Source: UBA11524 sp965646445 (GTDB taxonomy: Bacteria; Bacillota; Clostridia; Christensenellales; Aristaeellaceae). Taken from it: a stretch of 64,000 nt of DNA. The position numbers and the translations under genes were made by a program. The DNA lies in contig CBFFZW010000010.1 of NCBI GenBank assembly GCA_965646445.1, positions 16,210 through 80,209 of the forward strand. The letters run 5' to 3'. The notes below the pieces were generated by a model that saw nothing but the letters and a program-made list of their open reading frames with translations, had not been told where the DNA came from and did not search any database. Shown piece after piece: positions 35,101 to 41,989 of the stretch. Numbering within the stretch: the stretch's first letter is position 1; each line of letters starts with the position of its first letter.

Positions 35101-35648
35101 TGCGGCTCAGCGAGCTGCCCGCGCGCCCCGCCTTCATGGAAGAAAAGCAGCTGACGGGAGCGGATCGGGGAACCATGATTCATCGGCTGCTGTCCCTGGT
35201 GGATCTGGCCACCATCCGGCAGGCGTCTGACCGAGGCATGGCGCTGCGGAATGAAATCGAACGGCTCATCAGTCAGGGGTGCTTTGCGATGGAAGATACC
35301 TTCGTCCTCCAAAGTCAGCCGGTGGCAGACTTCTTCGACAGTACCCTGGGCAGCCGCCTTCTGCAAAGCCCTCTGGTGCGGCGGGAATGGGGCTTCAACC
35401 TTCGCCTGCCTGAGGGAACGCTGCTCCAGGGCGTCATCGACTGCGCCTTCATGGAAAATGACCAATGGGTGCTGCTGGATTACAAAACGGATCATATTGT
35501 TCATGAGGAAGCCTTTGTGGCCCGGTATCAGCGGCAGCTGACCTGGTATGCCAGGGCGCTGGAGACCATCACCGGCCGCGCCGTCAGCGAAACGTGGCTG
35601 TACGCCCTGGAGAAGGGCCGCGCTTACGCTGTCCGGCGGGAAGAATAG
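32193..35648 (+). CDS. addA: ATP-dependent helicase/nuclease subunit A
   Basis: An 1,151-residue UvrD-family helicase with a C-terminal nuclease. The start is GTG at 32193 behind GGGGGAG. Walker A (AAAGSGKT) is at 23-30. Later motifs are FVDECQDVS, VGDVKQSIYRFRKAEP and AMTRARERLMLI. The C-terminal RecB-type nuclease motif is LLDYKTDHIV. AddAB resects double-strand breaks at Chi-like sites. addB usually precedes addA but is not here. Four DnaA-box-like sequences fall within the coding region at 34,800-34,942. Confidence 0.95.
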   Translation: MPSWTREQRQAISARNHTILVSAAAGSGKTAVLVERIMTLLREGARLNRMLIVTFTRAAAAEMRQRLNQRLLSESRNDPDTMGQALDDLESAEISTIHAFCQKVLKNSFQAVGIDPLSRIAEEKQTDILFEEAFQQAMNELLDQPEQADFQAFASSFSQKDIQDMTGQLYKFLMSLPQPFDWLDEKIGLLSLEELAEHPWYQVLVAQGRRQLEGISVLLAAQDKLFEDAKAVEALRVTWQADGQGYQRLMALAKQSPREMAEGLATFALTKAVTCRGLTDEQKQWQKQYNTLRTKIKTIIKETADSLMLNEDKVRREWAVIQTHLRGLAVLTRRTEAYFAEAKRQRSYLDFSDLEQMALAVLSDEAYREALQGEYDHIFVDECQDVSAVQDAILQSIHGEHSCMFMVGDVKQSIYRFRKAEPRLFLHRMLTYSDEDDARERRIFLQKNFRSRTNILEGTNIVFRKLMRDTVTELNYTAAEELIPGRETENDPPIEIHLADVGDGGKAEEYAAEVQIIAQRIQALAAEGMAYRDMVILLPKVAGVGSAMAQLMQEQGIPVYFDGSENYFNLAEITAMMALLRLLDNGRQDMPLLSVLKMPPFQLGDQALAAIRLCKTGRGVSFCDAFEACCQGEDELAARCRAVREQLTEWRFRGQVMRLTDFLWVLLRETGLYAACGALPEGELRQANLRMLCQRAAEYEANGGVTLSGFLRQMEEQRLSGDDRSAKTLGEGENLVRIMTIHKSKGLEFPVVFCARMGEKLHLNRRSGLMAHSRLGVSLPYVNRALNIRRETMAEEAFDIQRLLDEKAERARLLYVAMTRARERLMLIGCAPEEGRLTWRMPDSDYRIWAAESMMDWVMQVVADDEQQHLSTAYQQSANPWQIRLWRYEQPDAVDKKADGEPWRAWLHGVLTRPVDAAPWPEETPVQAMPLKTSVSSLAKKSVLHDPLPLTDAEENEESKRQAETILLPLRLSELPARPAFMEEKQLTGADRGTMIHRLLSLVDLATIRQASDRGMALRNEIERLISQGCFAMEDTFVLQSQPVADFFDSTLGSRLLQSPLVRREWGFNLRLPEGTLLQGVIDCAFMENDQWVLLDYKTDHIVHEEAFVARYQRQLTWYARALETITGRAVSETWLYALEKGRAYAVRREE
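34800..34942. other. DnaA-box group inside addA
   Basis: TTATCCACA (34800-34808, perfect), TTATCAACA (34811-34819), TGTGGATAA (34871-34879, perfect, opposite strand) and TGTGGATGC (34934-34942). Two perfect boxes within 80 bp are unexpected by chance in GC-rich coding DNA. Confidence 0.55.
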
Positions 35649-35652
35649 GAGA

Positions 35653-35668
35653 TGTTTCACGTGGAACA
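35653..35668. other. parS: parS site (B. subtilis consensus form) at the start of the PHP gene
   Basis: TGTTTCACGTGGAACA is the reverse complement of the B. subtilis parS sequence. It is the second parS site in 3.5 kb and overlaps the translation start region of the next gene. Confidence 0.9.
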
Positions 35669-36473
35669 ACGGAAAATGGACTACCACCTGCATACGGTTC
35701 ATTCCATGGACGGCAGGCAGACCATGGACGAATTGTGCCGATCCATGGCGGAAAAGGGCGTACAGGAAATCTCTTTGACGGAGCATATTGAGCCGGGGCA
35801 TCCCCAAAAGGAGCTTGACGTGCCGCCCGTGTGGGATGTTTGGTGGCGGGAAATCGAGGCCATGCGGGCCAAGTATCCGATGCTGGACATCCGCGCGGGG
35901 GTGGAAATCGGGGATAATCCGCGCCTGCGTCCCGGCATCCAGGCCATGCTGGATACCCAGCCTTTCGACTTCCGCCTGCTGAGCCTGCACCTGGTCAATG
36001 GCGTGGATTGCTATGACAGGCAGGACTATTTCGGCGGAAAGACCAGGGCCCAGGCCTATCGGGAGTATGCCGAGGCCAAGGCGGAATCCATCTGTGCCTG
36101 GACAGACTTCGACAGTGTTGCCCACATTGGGTATGTGGCCAAGTTTTCGGCTTACACCGGCGATGAGCAGCCCCTGCGGTACGAGGATGCGCCGGACGCC
36201 TTCGACGCCATCTGCCGGCACATCATCCGGCTGGACAAGTGCCTGGAAATCAACACGTCCACCTATGGCGCCATGGGCGCGCCCCTGCCGGATGTCAGCA
36301 TCATCAGGCGATATATCGAGCTGGGCGGCGAGTGCTTCACCTTTGGCTCCGACAGCCACGATCCTGAACGGAATTACGCGGATGTGGAGCGGGCCAAGGA
36401 GCTGGTCAGGGGCCTGGGGGGCAAGTATCAGGCCAGCTATCGGCAGCGAAAAAAATTTTTGTACAGGATTTGA
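35661..36473 (+). CDS. PHP-family phosphatase (histidinol-phosphatase-like)
   Basis: A soluble PHP-domain protein of about 270 residues. DYHLHTVHSMDG near the N terminus, SLTEHIEP, HLVNGVDCYD, AHIGYV and a final FGSDSHDPERN carry the conserved histidines and aspartates that bind metals. HisJ-type histidinol-phosphate phosphatases have this plan. The start is uncertain: GTG 35661 has AGGAG 9 bases upstream, ATG 35652 abuts it, and ATG 35676 lacks a site. No his genes are near, so another phosphate ester is possible. Confidence 0.85.
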   Translation: MEQRKMDYHLHTVHSMDGRQTMDELCRSMAEKGVQEISLTEHIEPGHPQKELDVPPVWDVWWREIEAMRAKYPMLDIRAGVEIGDNPRLRPGIQAMLDTQPFDFRLLSLHLVNGVDCYDRQDYFGGKTRAQAYREYAEAKAESICAWTDFDSVAHIGYVAKFSAYTGDEQPLRYEDAPDAFDAICRHIIRLDKCLEINTSTYGAMGAPLPDVSIIRRYIELGGECFTFGSDSHDPERNYADVERAKELVRGLGGKYQASYRQRKKFLYRI

Positions 36474-36498
36474 CGAAACAGAAAAAAAGGTGTATAAT
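36470..36498 (+). promoter_or_regulatory. Strong sigma-A promoter before a structured leader
   Basis: TTGACG (36470-36475) and TATAAT (36493-36498) with a 17-base, A-rich spacer overlap the stop of the PHP gene. Transcription should begin near 36,505. Confidence 0.8.
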
Positions 36499-36504
36499 CA
36501 CTAA

Positions 36505-36615
36505 GTCGCGGATGAAAGTCCGCGTTGATGATAGAGAAGACTGTTTTACCCGACGTTGCAGGCTGGCATTGTCCCTGCGACGTTGCCGGTGACTGGCTTC
36601 TCTATTGTCATTTAT
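36505..36615 (+). ncRNA. Candidate structured leader RNA or small RNA
   Basis: A small hairpin CGCGGA/TCCGCG (36507-36524) is followed by a long rod. A 14-bp outer stem pairs 36526-36539 with 36597-36610 (two G-U pairs), then an internal loop, then a 10-bp inner stem pairs ACGTTGCAGG (36553-36562) with CCTGCGACGT (36574-36583). It lies between a strong promoter and the phosphatase-family gene and has no terminator U-run. It matches no riboswitch class that I recognise; the rod with a central bubble is reminiscent of 6S RNA but shorter. Confidence 0.5.
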
Positions 36616-36647
36616 AGCGATCAATGGGGCGCTGCCCCGGAGGGCTT

Positions 36648-37865
36648 ATGCGGAAAATCGTGCTGATTTCCCTGGACGCCATGGCGGAGGCCGACCTCAG
36701 CCGCATGCCAAAGGATTCCTTTCTGGGCCGGTGGATGGCGGAAGCGGCTGTCTGTACCCAGGTGAAGACGGTTTTCCCGGCGCTGACCTATCCCGCGCAC
36801 ACCACCCTGGTCACCGGCAGAGATCCGGCAAGCCATGGCATCGGGCAGAATCAGCCCTTTCAGCCGGAAAAGGAAGCGGCCATGCGGGCCTGGTACTGGG
36901 ACGCGGCGGAGGTTCGGGGGGACAGCCTGTTTCACGCCGTCAGGCGGCAGGGCGGGCAGTGCGCCTCCATCCTGTGGCCGGTGACAGGGAAGCATCCCGC
37001 CATCCGCAGGAACTTCCCCGAGGTGCTGGCGCTGCCCGGTGAAAATCAGGTGCTGAAGATGCTGCAATATGGCTCCAAGGCATGGATTCTTCACATGGAG
37101 CTGAAGCACGGGCGGAAGCGGGTCAGCAGCAGGGAACCGCATCTTTCCGATTACGCGGCCATGCTGGCCCAGGACGTGATTCGCGCCCATCAGCCGGAGC
37201 TGACGGCGGTGCACCTGGTGGATCTGGACGACATGCGCCATCACCATGGCGTCGACAGCCCGGAGGCCATGGCTGCCATGGAGCGGAACGAACGGCGGGT
37301 TCAGGCTGTCTGGGAGACCATGCAGCATACGCCTGGGATGGAAGACGCGCTGCTGGTGCTGGTCAGCGACCATGGTCAGGCGGATGTCGACCAAACCGTG
37401 TGTCTCACGGAGCTGCTGAAGGGCGCGGGTCTGGGCAAAGCTGCCCGGGTGCAGTCCAATGGTATGAGCGCCTATCTTTTCCCCGGGGAAGACGGGGCGG
37501 AGGGGCTGCGGAAGGCGGAAAATTTCCTGCGGGCAAAGGGCGCTGCGGGGGGCGTGACCCATGTGTACAGCCGTGAGGAGCTGGATGCCCTGGGCTGCAT
37601 CCCGTCAGTGGGCTTCGCGGTGGAAGCGGCCCCGGCGGTGGTTTTTTCCGATGGGCTGCCTCAGGCCAAGAGGGAAAAGGCGACCCACGGCTTCGGGCCC
37701 GGCCATCCGGCGGAAAACTGCCTGTTCATGGTGCGCGGCAGAGGAATCCGGCCTTGCAGACTGCCCGCCATGCCCATGCGGGATGTGGCGCCGACCCTGG
37801 CGGGGCTTATTGGCGTCACGCTGGAGGAGGCGTCAGGGAAGGATCACAGCGGCCAAATTCAATAG
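36648..37865 (+). CDS. Alkaline-phosphatase-superfamily hydrolase (nucleotide pyrophosphatase/phosphodiesterase-like)
   Basis: A 405-residue protein. Metal-binding and nucleophile segments of the superfamily are in order: ISLDAMAEADL, FPALTYPAHTTLVTG (threonine nucleophile), DLDDMRHHHG, LVSDHGQAD and GFGPGHP. There is no signal peptide, so it is cytoplasmic, unlike many family members. The start at 36648 has GGAGGG close upstream, and a GGGGC/GCCCC hairpin (36626-36638) just before it could influence ribosome access. Substrate unknown: a phosphodiester or phosphate ester. Confidence 0.9.
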   Translation: MRKIVLISLDAMAEADLSRMPKDSFLGRWMAEAAVCTQVKTVFPALTYPAHTTLVTGRDPASHGIGQNQPFQPEKEAAMRAWYWDAAEVRGDSLFHAVRRQGGQCASILWPVTGKHPAIRRNFPEVLALPGENQVLKMLQYGSKAWILHMELKHGRKRVSSREPHLSDYAAMLAQDVIRAHQPELTAVHLVDLDDMRHHHGVDSPEAMAAMERNERRVQAVWETMQHTPGMEDALLVLVSDHGQADVDQTVCLTELLKGAGLGKAARVQSNGMSAYLFPGEDGAEGLRKAENFLRAKGAAGGVTHVYSREELDALGCIPSVGFAVEAAPAVVFSDGLPQAKREKATHGFGPGHPAENCLFMVRGRGIRPCRLPAMPMRDVAPTLAGLIGVTLEEASGKDHSGQIQ

Positions 37866-37954
37866 GCAAAAACGTTGAAAGTGGGACTTTTCAACAAAAA
37901 CGGGGCGATTATTGGGCACAAAATGGTTTTTCATGACGAAATCCGGCGAATAAT

Positions 37955-37983
37955 TTGACAAAAAGGGTGATTCATGGCATAAT
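37955..37983 (+). promoter_or_regulatory. Sigma-A promoter of the MBL hydrolase gene
   Basis: TTGACA (37955-37960) and CATAAT (37978-37983), 17 bases apart. The 160 bp between it and the coding region contain no other gene. Confidence 0.75.
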
Positions 37984-38143
37984 GACGAGGATGAGCTGCC
38001 AGTACATCCATCGCCTTCCGGGGCGTTGTTGATATAGATGAGCCAGTCTGGCTCCCGGCCATTGGCGTTTCTGCTTCCACGCCAAGGCACATTGCGGGCG
38101 CTTCGGCGTCTTCATGGAGGTGCTCATTTTCTTGGGCCAGCTA

Positions 38144-39034
38144 ATGAATGTAACCTATTATCATCACAGCGGCTTTTCCGCGGCGCTGGACGGCGCTTTG
38201 CTGGTGTTTGACTACTGGCTGGGCGAAAACGGCGAGCTGCCGGAGGAAAAGCGCATAACGCCGGCATTTCTTCAGCAGTTTCGGGAGATCGTGGTCTTTA
38301 TCAGCCACGAGCATCCCGATCACATGGATCCCGAGGTTTTCGAGTGGCGCAAGTACGCGCCGGTGACGTACATCGTCGCGGCGGATATGCCCATCGGCAC
38401 CCGGGGCAAGCGCATGGCCCCCGGCGATGCGCTGCAGGTATCCCAGCGAATCCGGGTGCAGGCCTTTGAATCAACCGATCTTGGGGTATCCTTCCTGGTG
38501 GATGTGGACGGCGTGCGGCTGTTCCACGCCGGCGACCTGAATTTCTGGCACTGGCGGGAGGAATCCACCGTCAAGGAAATCGAGGAGGCGGACGAAGCCT
38601 TCCGCGCGGCGGTGGAGCCCATTGCCAAGGCCTCGGCGGAAAAGCCCATCGACCTGGCCTTCTTCCCGGTGGATCCCCGTCAGGGCAGGCTGTTTGACGC
38701 GGGCGCGAACTACTTCATCCTCACCGTGAAGCCCAGACTCCTGATGCCCATGCACTTCTGGGGAAGGGCGGAAATCGCGGTGGAATTTGCCCGGCGCAGC
38801 CGCTGCCGTCAGACGGAGGTCGTGGCCATGACCCGGCCCGGGGAACAGATTCGCCTGGAATTTGACGGGGAATACATGACGGTGCACCTGCTTTCCGCCC
38901 CGGAACCCGTGCCCGTGCTGAAGTCGGCGGGGGAATTGCCCCTGGCGACGAATCATCATCAGGTGGATTTGGAAGGCTATGAGGGCAACGATCCCTTTGG
39001 CGAGACGGATCTGCCGGTCAGGCTGGATGAATGA
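38144..39034 (+). CDS. Metallo-beta-lactamase-fold hydrolase
   Basis: A protein of about 296 residues with the MBL metal motif SHEHPDHMD (HxHxDH), a later histidine in FHAGDLNFWH and another in MPMHFWG. Its short N terminus (NVTYYHHSGF) suits the UlaG-like or general MBL group. The start was placed at ATG 38144 by homology of the N terminus; an in-frame ATG at 38114 is possible, since GGAGG at 38116 is too far from 38144. Substrate not predictable. Confidence 0.85.
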   Translation: MNVTYYHHSGFSAALDGALLVFDYWLGENGELPEEKRITPAFLQQFREIVVFISHEHPDHMDPEVFEWRKYAPVTYIVAADMPIGTRGKRMAPGDALQVSQRIRVQAFESTDLGVSFLVDVDGVRLFHAGDLNFWHWREESTVKEIEEADEAFRAAVEPIAKASAEKPIDLAFFPVDPRQGRLFDAGANYFILTVKPRLLMPMHFWGRAEIAVEFARRSRCRQTEVVAMTRPGEQIRLEFDGEYMTVHLLSAPEPVPVLKSAGELPLATNHHQVDLEGYEGNDPFGETDLPVRLDE

Positions 39035-39077
39035 GTCCCAGTCAGATGGCTTTTTTCCTTCAAGGGGTCGTGTTCCC

Positions 39078-39106
39078 TTGACAATTGGTCGGGGATGGCG
39101 TATCAT
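39078..39106 (+). promoter_or_regulatory. Sigma-A promoter of the DUF1858 gene
   Basis: TTGACA (39078-39083) and TATCAT (39101-39106) with a 17-base spacer, 42 bp before the start. Confidence 0.8.
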
Positions 39107-39147
39107 CAAAGCGGAACGTCTTCCGCAAAGAAAGGAACGAACAAACG

Positions 39148-39348
39148 ATGGTTGATAAGTCGATGTCCATTGGCCAGGTGCTGCGGTTGAATCAGGGCAC
39201 GGCCCGGATTCTGATGGAGTTTGGTATGCACTGCCTGGGCTGCCCCCATGCCACCGCCGAGTCCCTGGAGGATGCCTGCGCCGCGCATGGCACCAACGTG
39301 GAGGAGCTGGTCAGCAAGCTGAACAGCTACCTTCAGGAGAATGCGTAA
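39148..39348 (+). CDS. DUF1858 domain protein (hybrid-cluster-protein-associated redox disulfide type)
   Basis: A 66-residue protein made only of the DUF1858 domain: an N-terminal SIGQVLRLNQGTARIL helix region, then GMHCLGCPHAT with a C-x2-C pair near residues 29-32, and a helical tail. Such proteins are common in anaerobes, and redox roles have been proposed. The start at 39148 follows AAAGGAACG. It stands alone between a promoter and a terminator. Confidence 0.9.
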   Translation: MVDKSMSIGQVLRLNQGTARILMEFGMHCLGCPHATAESLEDACAAHGTNVEELVSKLNSYLQENA

Positions 39349-39367
39349 AACCGCGGTATGACGCAAG

Positions 39368-39403
39368 GGCTCCCTCCGGCTTAGGTAGAGGGAGCTCTTT
39401 TTT
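39368..39403 (+). terminator. Rho-independent terminator after the DUF1858 gene
   Basis: GGCTCCCTC (39368-39376) pairs with GAGGGAGCT (39388-39396), followed by TCTTTTTT. Confidence 0.85.
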
Positions 39404-39453
39404 ATCCATGGTTTGCTGCTTGTTTGATAAGGAAAAAGCAGCGCACAGGGGGC

Positions 39454-39546
39454 TGTGGAAAACCTGTGGATACTGTGGATAGTAATGATATTCTGTGGGC
39501 TGAAACGCGCGAGTTACCCACAAACTGTGGATAACCCTGTGGATGA
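39454..39546. other. Dense DnaA-box cluster upstream of the ferritin-like gene
   Basis: Six DnaA-box-like 9-mers lie in 93 bp: TGTGGAAAA (39454), TGTGGATAC (39465), TGTGGATAG (39474), TTACCCACA (39514, opposite orientation), TGTGGATAA (39526, perfect) and TGTGGATGA (39538). The spacing is 11, 9, 40, 12 and 12 bases. It could be a DnaA-titration or DnaA-regulated site, or part of a bipartite origin with the dnaN-proximal cluster. Confidence 0.7.
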
Positions 39547-39597
39547 ATTGAGGATGAACGGTGTATAGCCTGTGTGTCGAGGCGAAGGAGGGATAGC

Positions 39598-40077
39598 ATG
39601 GTTGTTCGGAACGAGCTGGAAGCCCTGTCAGTGGCGGTGGAAATGGAGCGCCGGGCGATCCGCGTGTATGAGCGGGCGCTGATGCTGGCAACGGAACCGG
39701 CGGTGACGCAGGGAATCCAGGCTATTTTGCGGGACGAACAGAAGCATTTGAAATGCTTCATGGCCATGAAGGTCAGGCACCACGAGAATGAGGTGGCGGA
39801 CGCGAACCTCATGAAGGCCATGGGGGCGGAGATGCTGTTTCCCGGCGGCGTGATGGAAATGGAGCGCGCCGAAGGCCTGACCACGCTGGTAGGCTTGTAT
39901 CGCTTCGCCACGGAGAGCGAGCATGACGCCATGATGAATTATCTGGACTTTGCCGCCCGCTGCGACCGGGAGGATGTCAGAAAAGCCTTTATGACCATCG
40001 CCCGGGAGGAGGCCTCCCATCTGGCGGGCCTGCGGGATACGCTGGTAGCCTTGGAAAAGGAAGAGACTCAGCGTTGA
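39598..40077 (+). CDS. Ferritin-like/rubrerythrin-type diiron protein
   Basis: A 159-residue four-helix protein. Pairs of metal-binding motifs are visible: E in VEMERRAIRVYERAL, the DEQKH motif, ESEHDAM and REEASHLAGL. There is no C-terminal rubredoxin domain, unlike full rubrerythrins. ATG 39598 follows AAGGAGG. Oxidative-stress defence or iron handling is likely. The gene follows a DnaA-box cluster instead of an ordinary promoter region. Confidence 0.85.
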   Translation: MVVRNELEALSVAVEMERRAIRVYERALMLATEPAVTQGIQAILRDEQKHLKCFMAMKVRHHENEVADANLMKAMGAEMLFPGGVMEMERAEGLTTLVGLYRFATESEHDAMMNYLDFAARCDREDVRKAFMTIAREEASHLAGLRDTLVALEKEETQR

Positions 40078-40089
40078 CAGGCTGAAAAC

Positions 40090-40137
40090 GGCCCGCCGTC
40101 GGAGCATGTCTGACGGACGGGCCTTTCCGTGTTTTTT
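40090..40137 (+). terminator. Terminator after the ferritin-like gene
   Basis: GGCCCGCCGTC (40090-40100) pairs with GACGGACGGGCC (40112-40123) with one bulge, followed by TTTCC and a TTTTTT run. Confidence 0.7.
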
Positions 40138-40157
40138 GGTGCAAAGGAGGGGAGAGC

Positions 40158-40673
40158 ATGGCGGTTCTGGAAACGGAGCGTCTGCTGCTGCGGCGGCTTA
40201 CTCAGGGGGACTTCGAGGCCCTGTGCAAAATCCTAAAGGACGAGGAAACCATGACGGCCTATGAGGGAGCCTTCACGGACGAGGAGGTTCAGCAGTGGCT
40301 GGACAGGCAGCTTGCCCGGTATGCGCAGTGGGGCTTCGGCCTGTGGGCGGTGGTGCTGAAGGAGACCGGCGAGGTCATCGGCCAGTGCGGCCTGACCATG
40401 CAGCCCTGGAAGGAGCGGGAGGTGCTGGAAATCGGCTACCTGTTCCAGCGGGCATACTGGCACCAGGGCTATGCCACCGAGGCTGCCCGGGCCTGCAAGC
40501 GCTACGCCTTCGACGTGCTGAAGGCGGAGGAGGTGTGCTCCATCATCCGGGATACCAACACGGCCTCCCAGCGGGTGGCCCTGCGCAACGGCATGACGGC
40601 AGCGGACAGCTTCACCAAGCACTACCGGGGTGTGGACATGCCCCATATCCGCTATGTGGCGGCAAGGGCATGA
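40158..40673 (+). CDS. GNAT acetyltransferase, RimJ/RimL-like
   Basis: A 171-residue GNAT protein. It opens with LETERLLLRRLTQGDFEAL, typical of the RimJ/RimL subgroup, and has acetyl-CoA-binding text near RAYWHQGYATEAARA followed by NTASQRVALRNGM. It would acetylate an amine or protein N terminus. AAAGGAGGGG lies ahead of the start at 40158. Single gene between terminators. Confidence 0.9.
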   Translation: MAVLETERLLLRRLTQGDFEALCKILKDEETMTAYEGAFTDEEVQQWLDRQLARYAQWGFGLWAVVLKETGEVIGQCGLTMQPWKEREVLEIGYLFQRAYWHQGYATEAARACKRYAFDVLKAEEVCSIIRDTNTASQRVALRNGMTAADSFTKHYRGVDMPHIRYVAARA

Positions 40674-40687
40674 ACAGGTTCCACATG

Positions 40688-40723
40688 AAAAAGGATCAGG
40701 ACTGGTTTCTCCTGATCCTTTTT
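40688..40723. terminator. Bidirectional terminator between convergent genes
   Basis: AAAAGGATCAGGA (40689-40701) pairs perfectly with TCCTGATCCTTTT (40710-40722), with A and T runs on both sides. It serves the GNAT gene on the plus strand and the esterase on the minus strand. Confidence 0.9.
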
Positions 40724-40742
40724 GATGGATTTGTTTGCAAGG

Positions 40743-41747
40743 TCAGCGGATCGGCATATAGGTATCCAGATACTCGATGACCTTTTCCATGTATTGGCCA
40801 TACTGGGCATTGTCGTTTTGCAGGCCGTGGCCGGAGTGTTCAAACACGATGTATTCATGGGGTACGCCATGCTCTGTCAGCGCGGCGTCCAGCTTTTTGG
40901 ACGCGCTGAAGGCCTGCACCCTGTCCCACGCGCCATAAGCGAAGACGGCGGGCACGGCGTCGTCATCGACCCACATCGCGGCGGAAATGTCCTTCACCTG
41001 CTCAAGGTAAGCGCCGGAGAAAAGCATATCATTGGTGATTTCTTTCCCGGCCATGGCGGAAAACAAACCTGCCATGCCGCTGTAATCCACGGAGGGGTCG
41101 ACGGCGACGGGATGATGGGGGTCGGCGCCCATGTTGATCCAGTCCTCCAGGTAGAAGCAGGAGGGCCCCACCGCGCCGAAGGTCATCTTCACAGGGACAG
41201 GCGATTGGCCGGCGTCCCGATAGGCGTACAAAAGGGCCAGGGCGTGACCGGCCGAGCCGCCCGCTATCGCCATCTGGTTAATGGGATAGCCCCGCTTGGC
41301 CGCTTCAGCCAGCACAGAGGGGATGCTCTCCCGAATTTCCATGGATTGGGTGTAAACATTGGCCTGGGGATTTTCCTCGCTGAACAGCGTGTAATTGATT
41401 CCCGCCGCCACATAGCCCCTGGCGCAGAGCCATTGCAGCATTTCCGCGTCGCCGCTCTTGTCGCCGCTGGTGAAGCCGCCCGCATGGAGGTAGACCACCA
41501 GGCCGTAGCTTTCCCTGCCGCTGTCAGCGGGAAGATAGAGATCAAACTTGTTGGCCGCGCCATCGCCATAGGAAAGGTCGGTATAGACCGTCCCCACCGA
41601 GCTGTCCCAATGAGCTTTGTATTTTCCGGCGAAGGGATCGACCGTCATTTTGACCGCGGCGGAAATGATGAAGGCCGCGATGAATGCGCCCACATAGATC
41701 AGTCCCCACATGATGCGTCCCTTCCTTCTTCCTTTCTTCTCGCTCAC
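40743..41747 (-). CDS. Membrane-anchored alpha/beta hydrolase (HSL/esterase type)
   Basis: A 334-residue protein starting at GTG 41745-41747, whose codon overlaps the stop of the small upstream gene (GTGA). A basic N terminus (EKKGRRKGR) and one membrane segment (about residues 14-33) anchor it. The hydrolase domain has the oxyanion HAGG motif, the nucleophile in GGSAGHA and the histidine in EHSGHGL. A start at ATG 41711 is an alternative. Its divergent TetR neighbour is the likely regulator. Confidence 0.85.
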   Translation of the reverse strand: MSEKKGRRKGRIMWGLIYVGAFIAAFIISAAVKMTVDPFAGKYKAHWDSSVGTVYTDLSYGDGAANKFDLYLPADSGRESYGLVVYLHAGGFTSGDKSGDAEMLQWLCARGYVAAGINYTLFSEENPQANVYTQSMEIRESIPSVLAEAAKRGYPINQMAIAGGSAGHALALLYAYRDAGQSPVPVKMTFGAVGPSCFYLEDWINMGADPHHPVAVDPSVDYSGMAGLFSAMAGKEITNDMLFSGAYLEQVKDISAAMWVDDDAVPAVFAYGAWDRVQAFSASKKLDAALTEHGVPHEYIVFEHSGHGLQNDNAQYGQYMEKVIEYLDTYMPIR

Positions 41748-41878
41748 AGAAAATTCCCCCCGAAAAGCGTTCCGCCCAGCAGCATGTTCATCACGGCGCG
41801 TACGGTCAGCCGTCCCAGTACCGCGCCGACGATGACGACCGTCAGCAGGATGACCACGCGCTTTTGTGTGAGTGTCAT
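41744..41878 (-). CDS. Small membrane protein (44 residues) coupled to the esterase
   Basis: This reading frame runs from ATG 41878 to TGA 41744. AAGGAGG stands about 8 bases before the ATG. The protein begins MTLTQKRVVILLTVVIVGA, has one membrane segment at about residues 8-25 and a glycine-rich tail. Its stop overlaps the start of the esterase gene, so translation is coupled. No relative is recognised; a transporter- or anchor-associated microprotein is possible. Confidence 0.75.
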   Translation of the reverse strand: MTLTQKRVVILLTVVIVGAVLGRLTVRAVMNMLLGGTLFGGNFL

Positions 41879-41989
41879 CGACCAATACCTCCTTGACAGA
41901 TGAAAGAATATGTGCTACGATGTGTTTCAAACGTAACAGCGGAACAAGTGTAACAGCAATGTGACCGCTTGTCAATGGAGGCGACGAAA

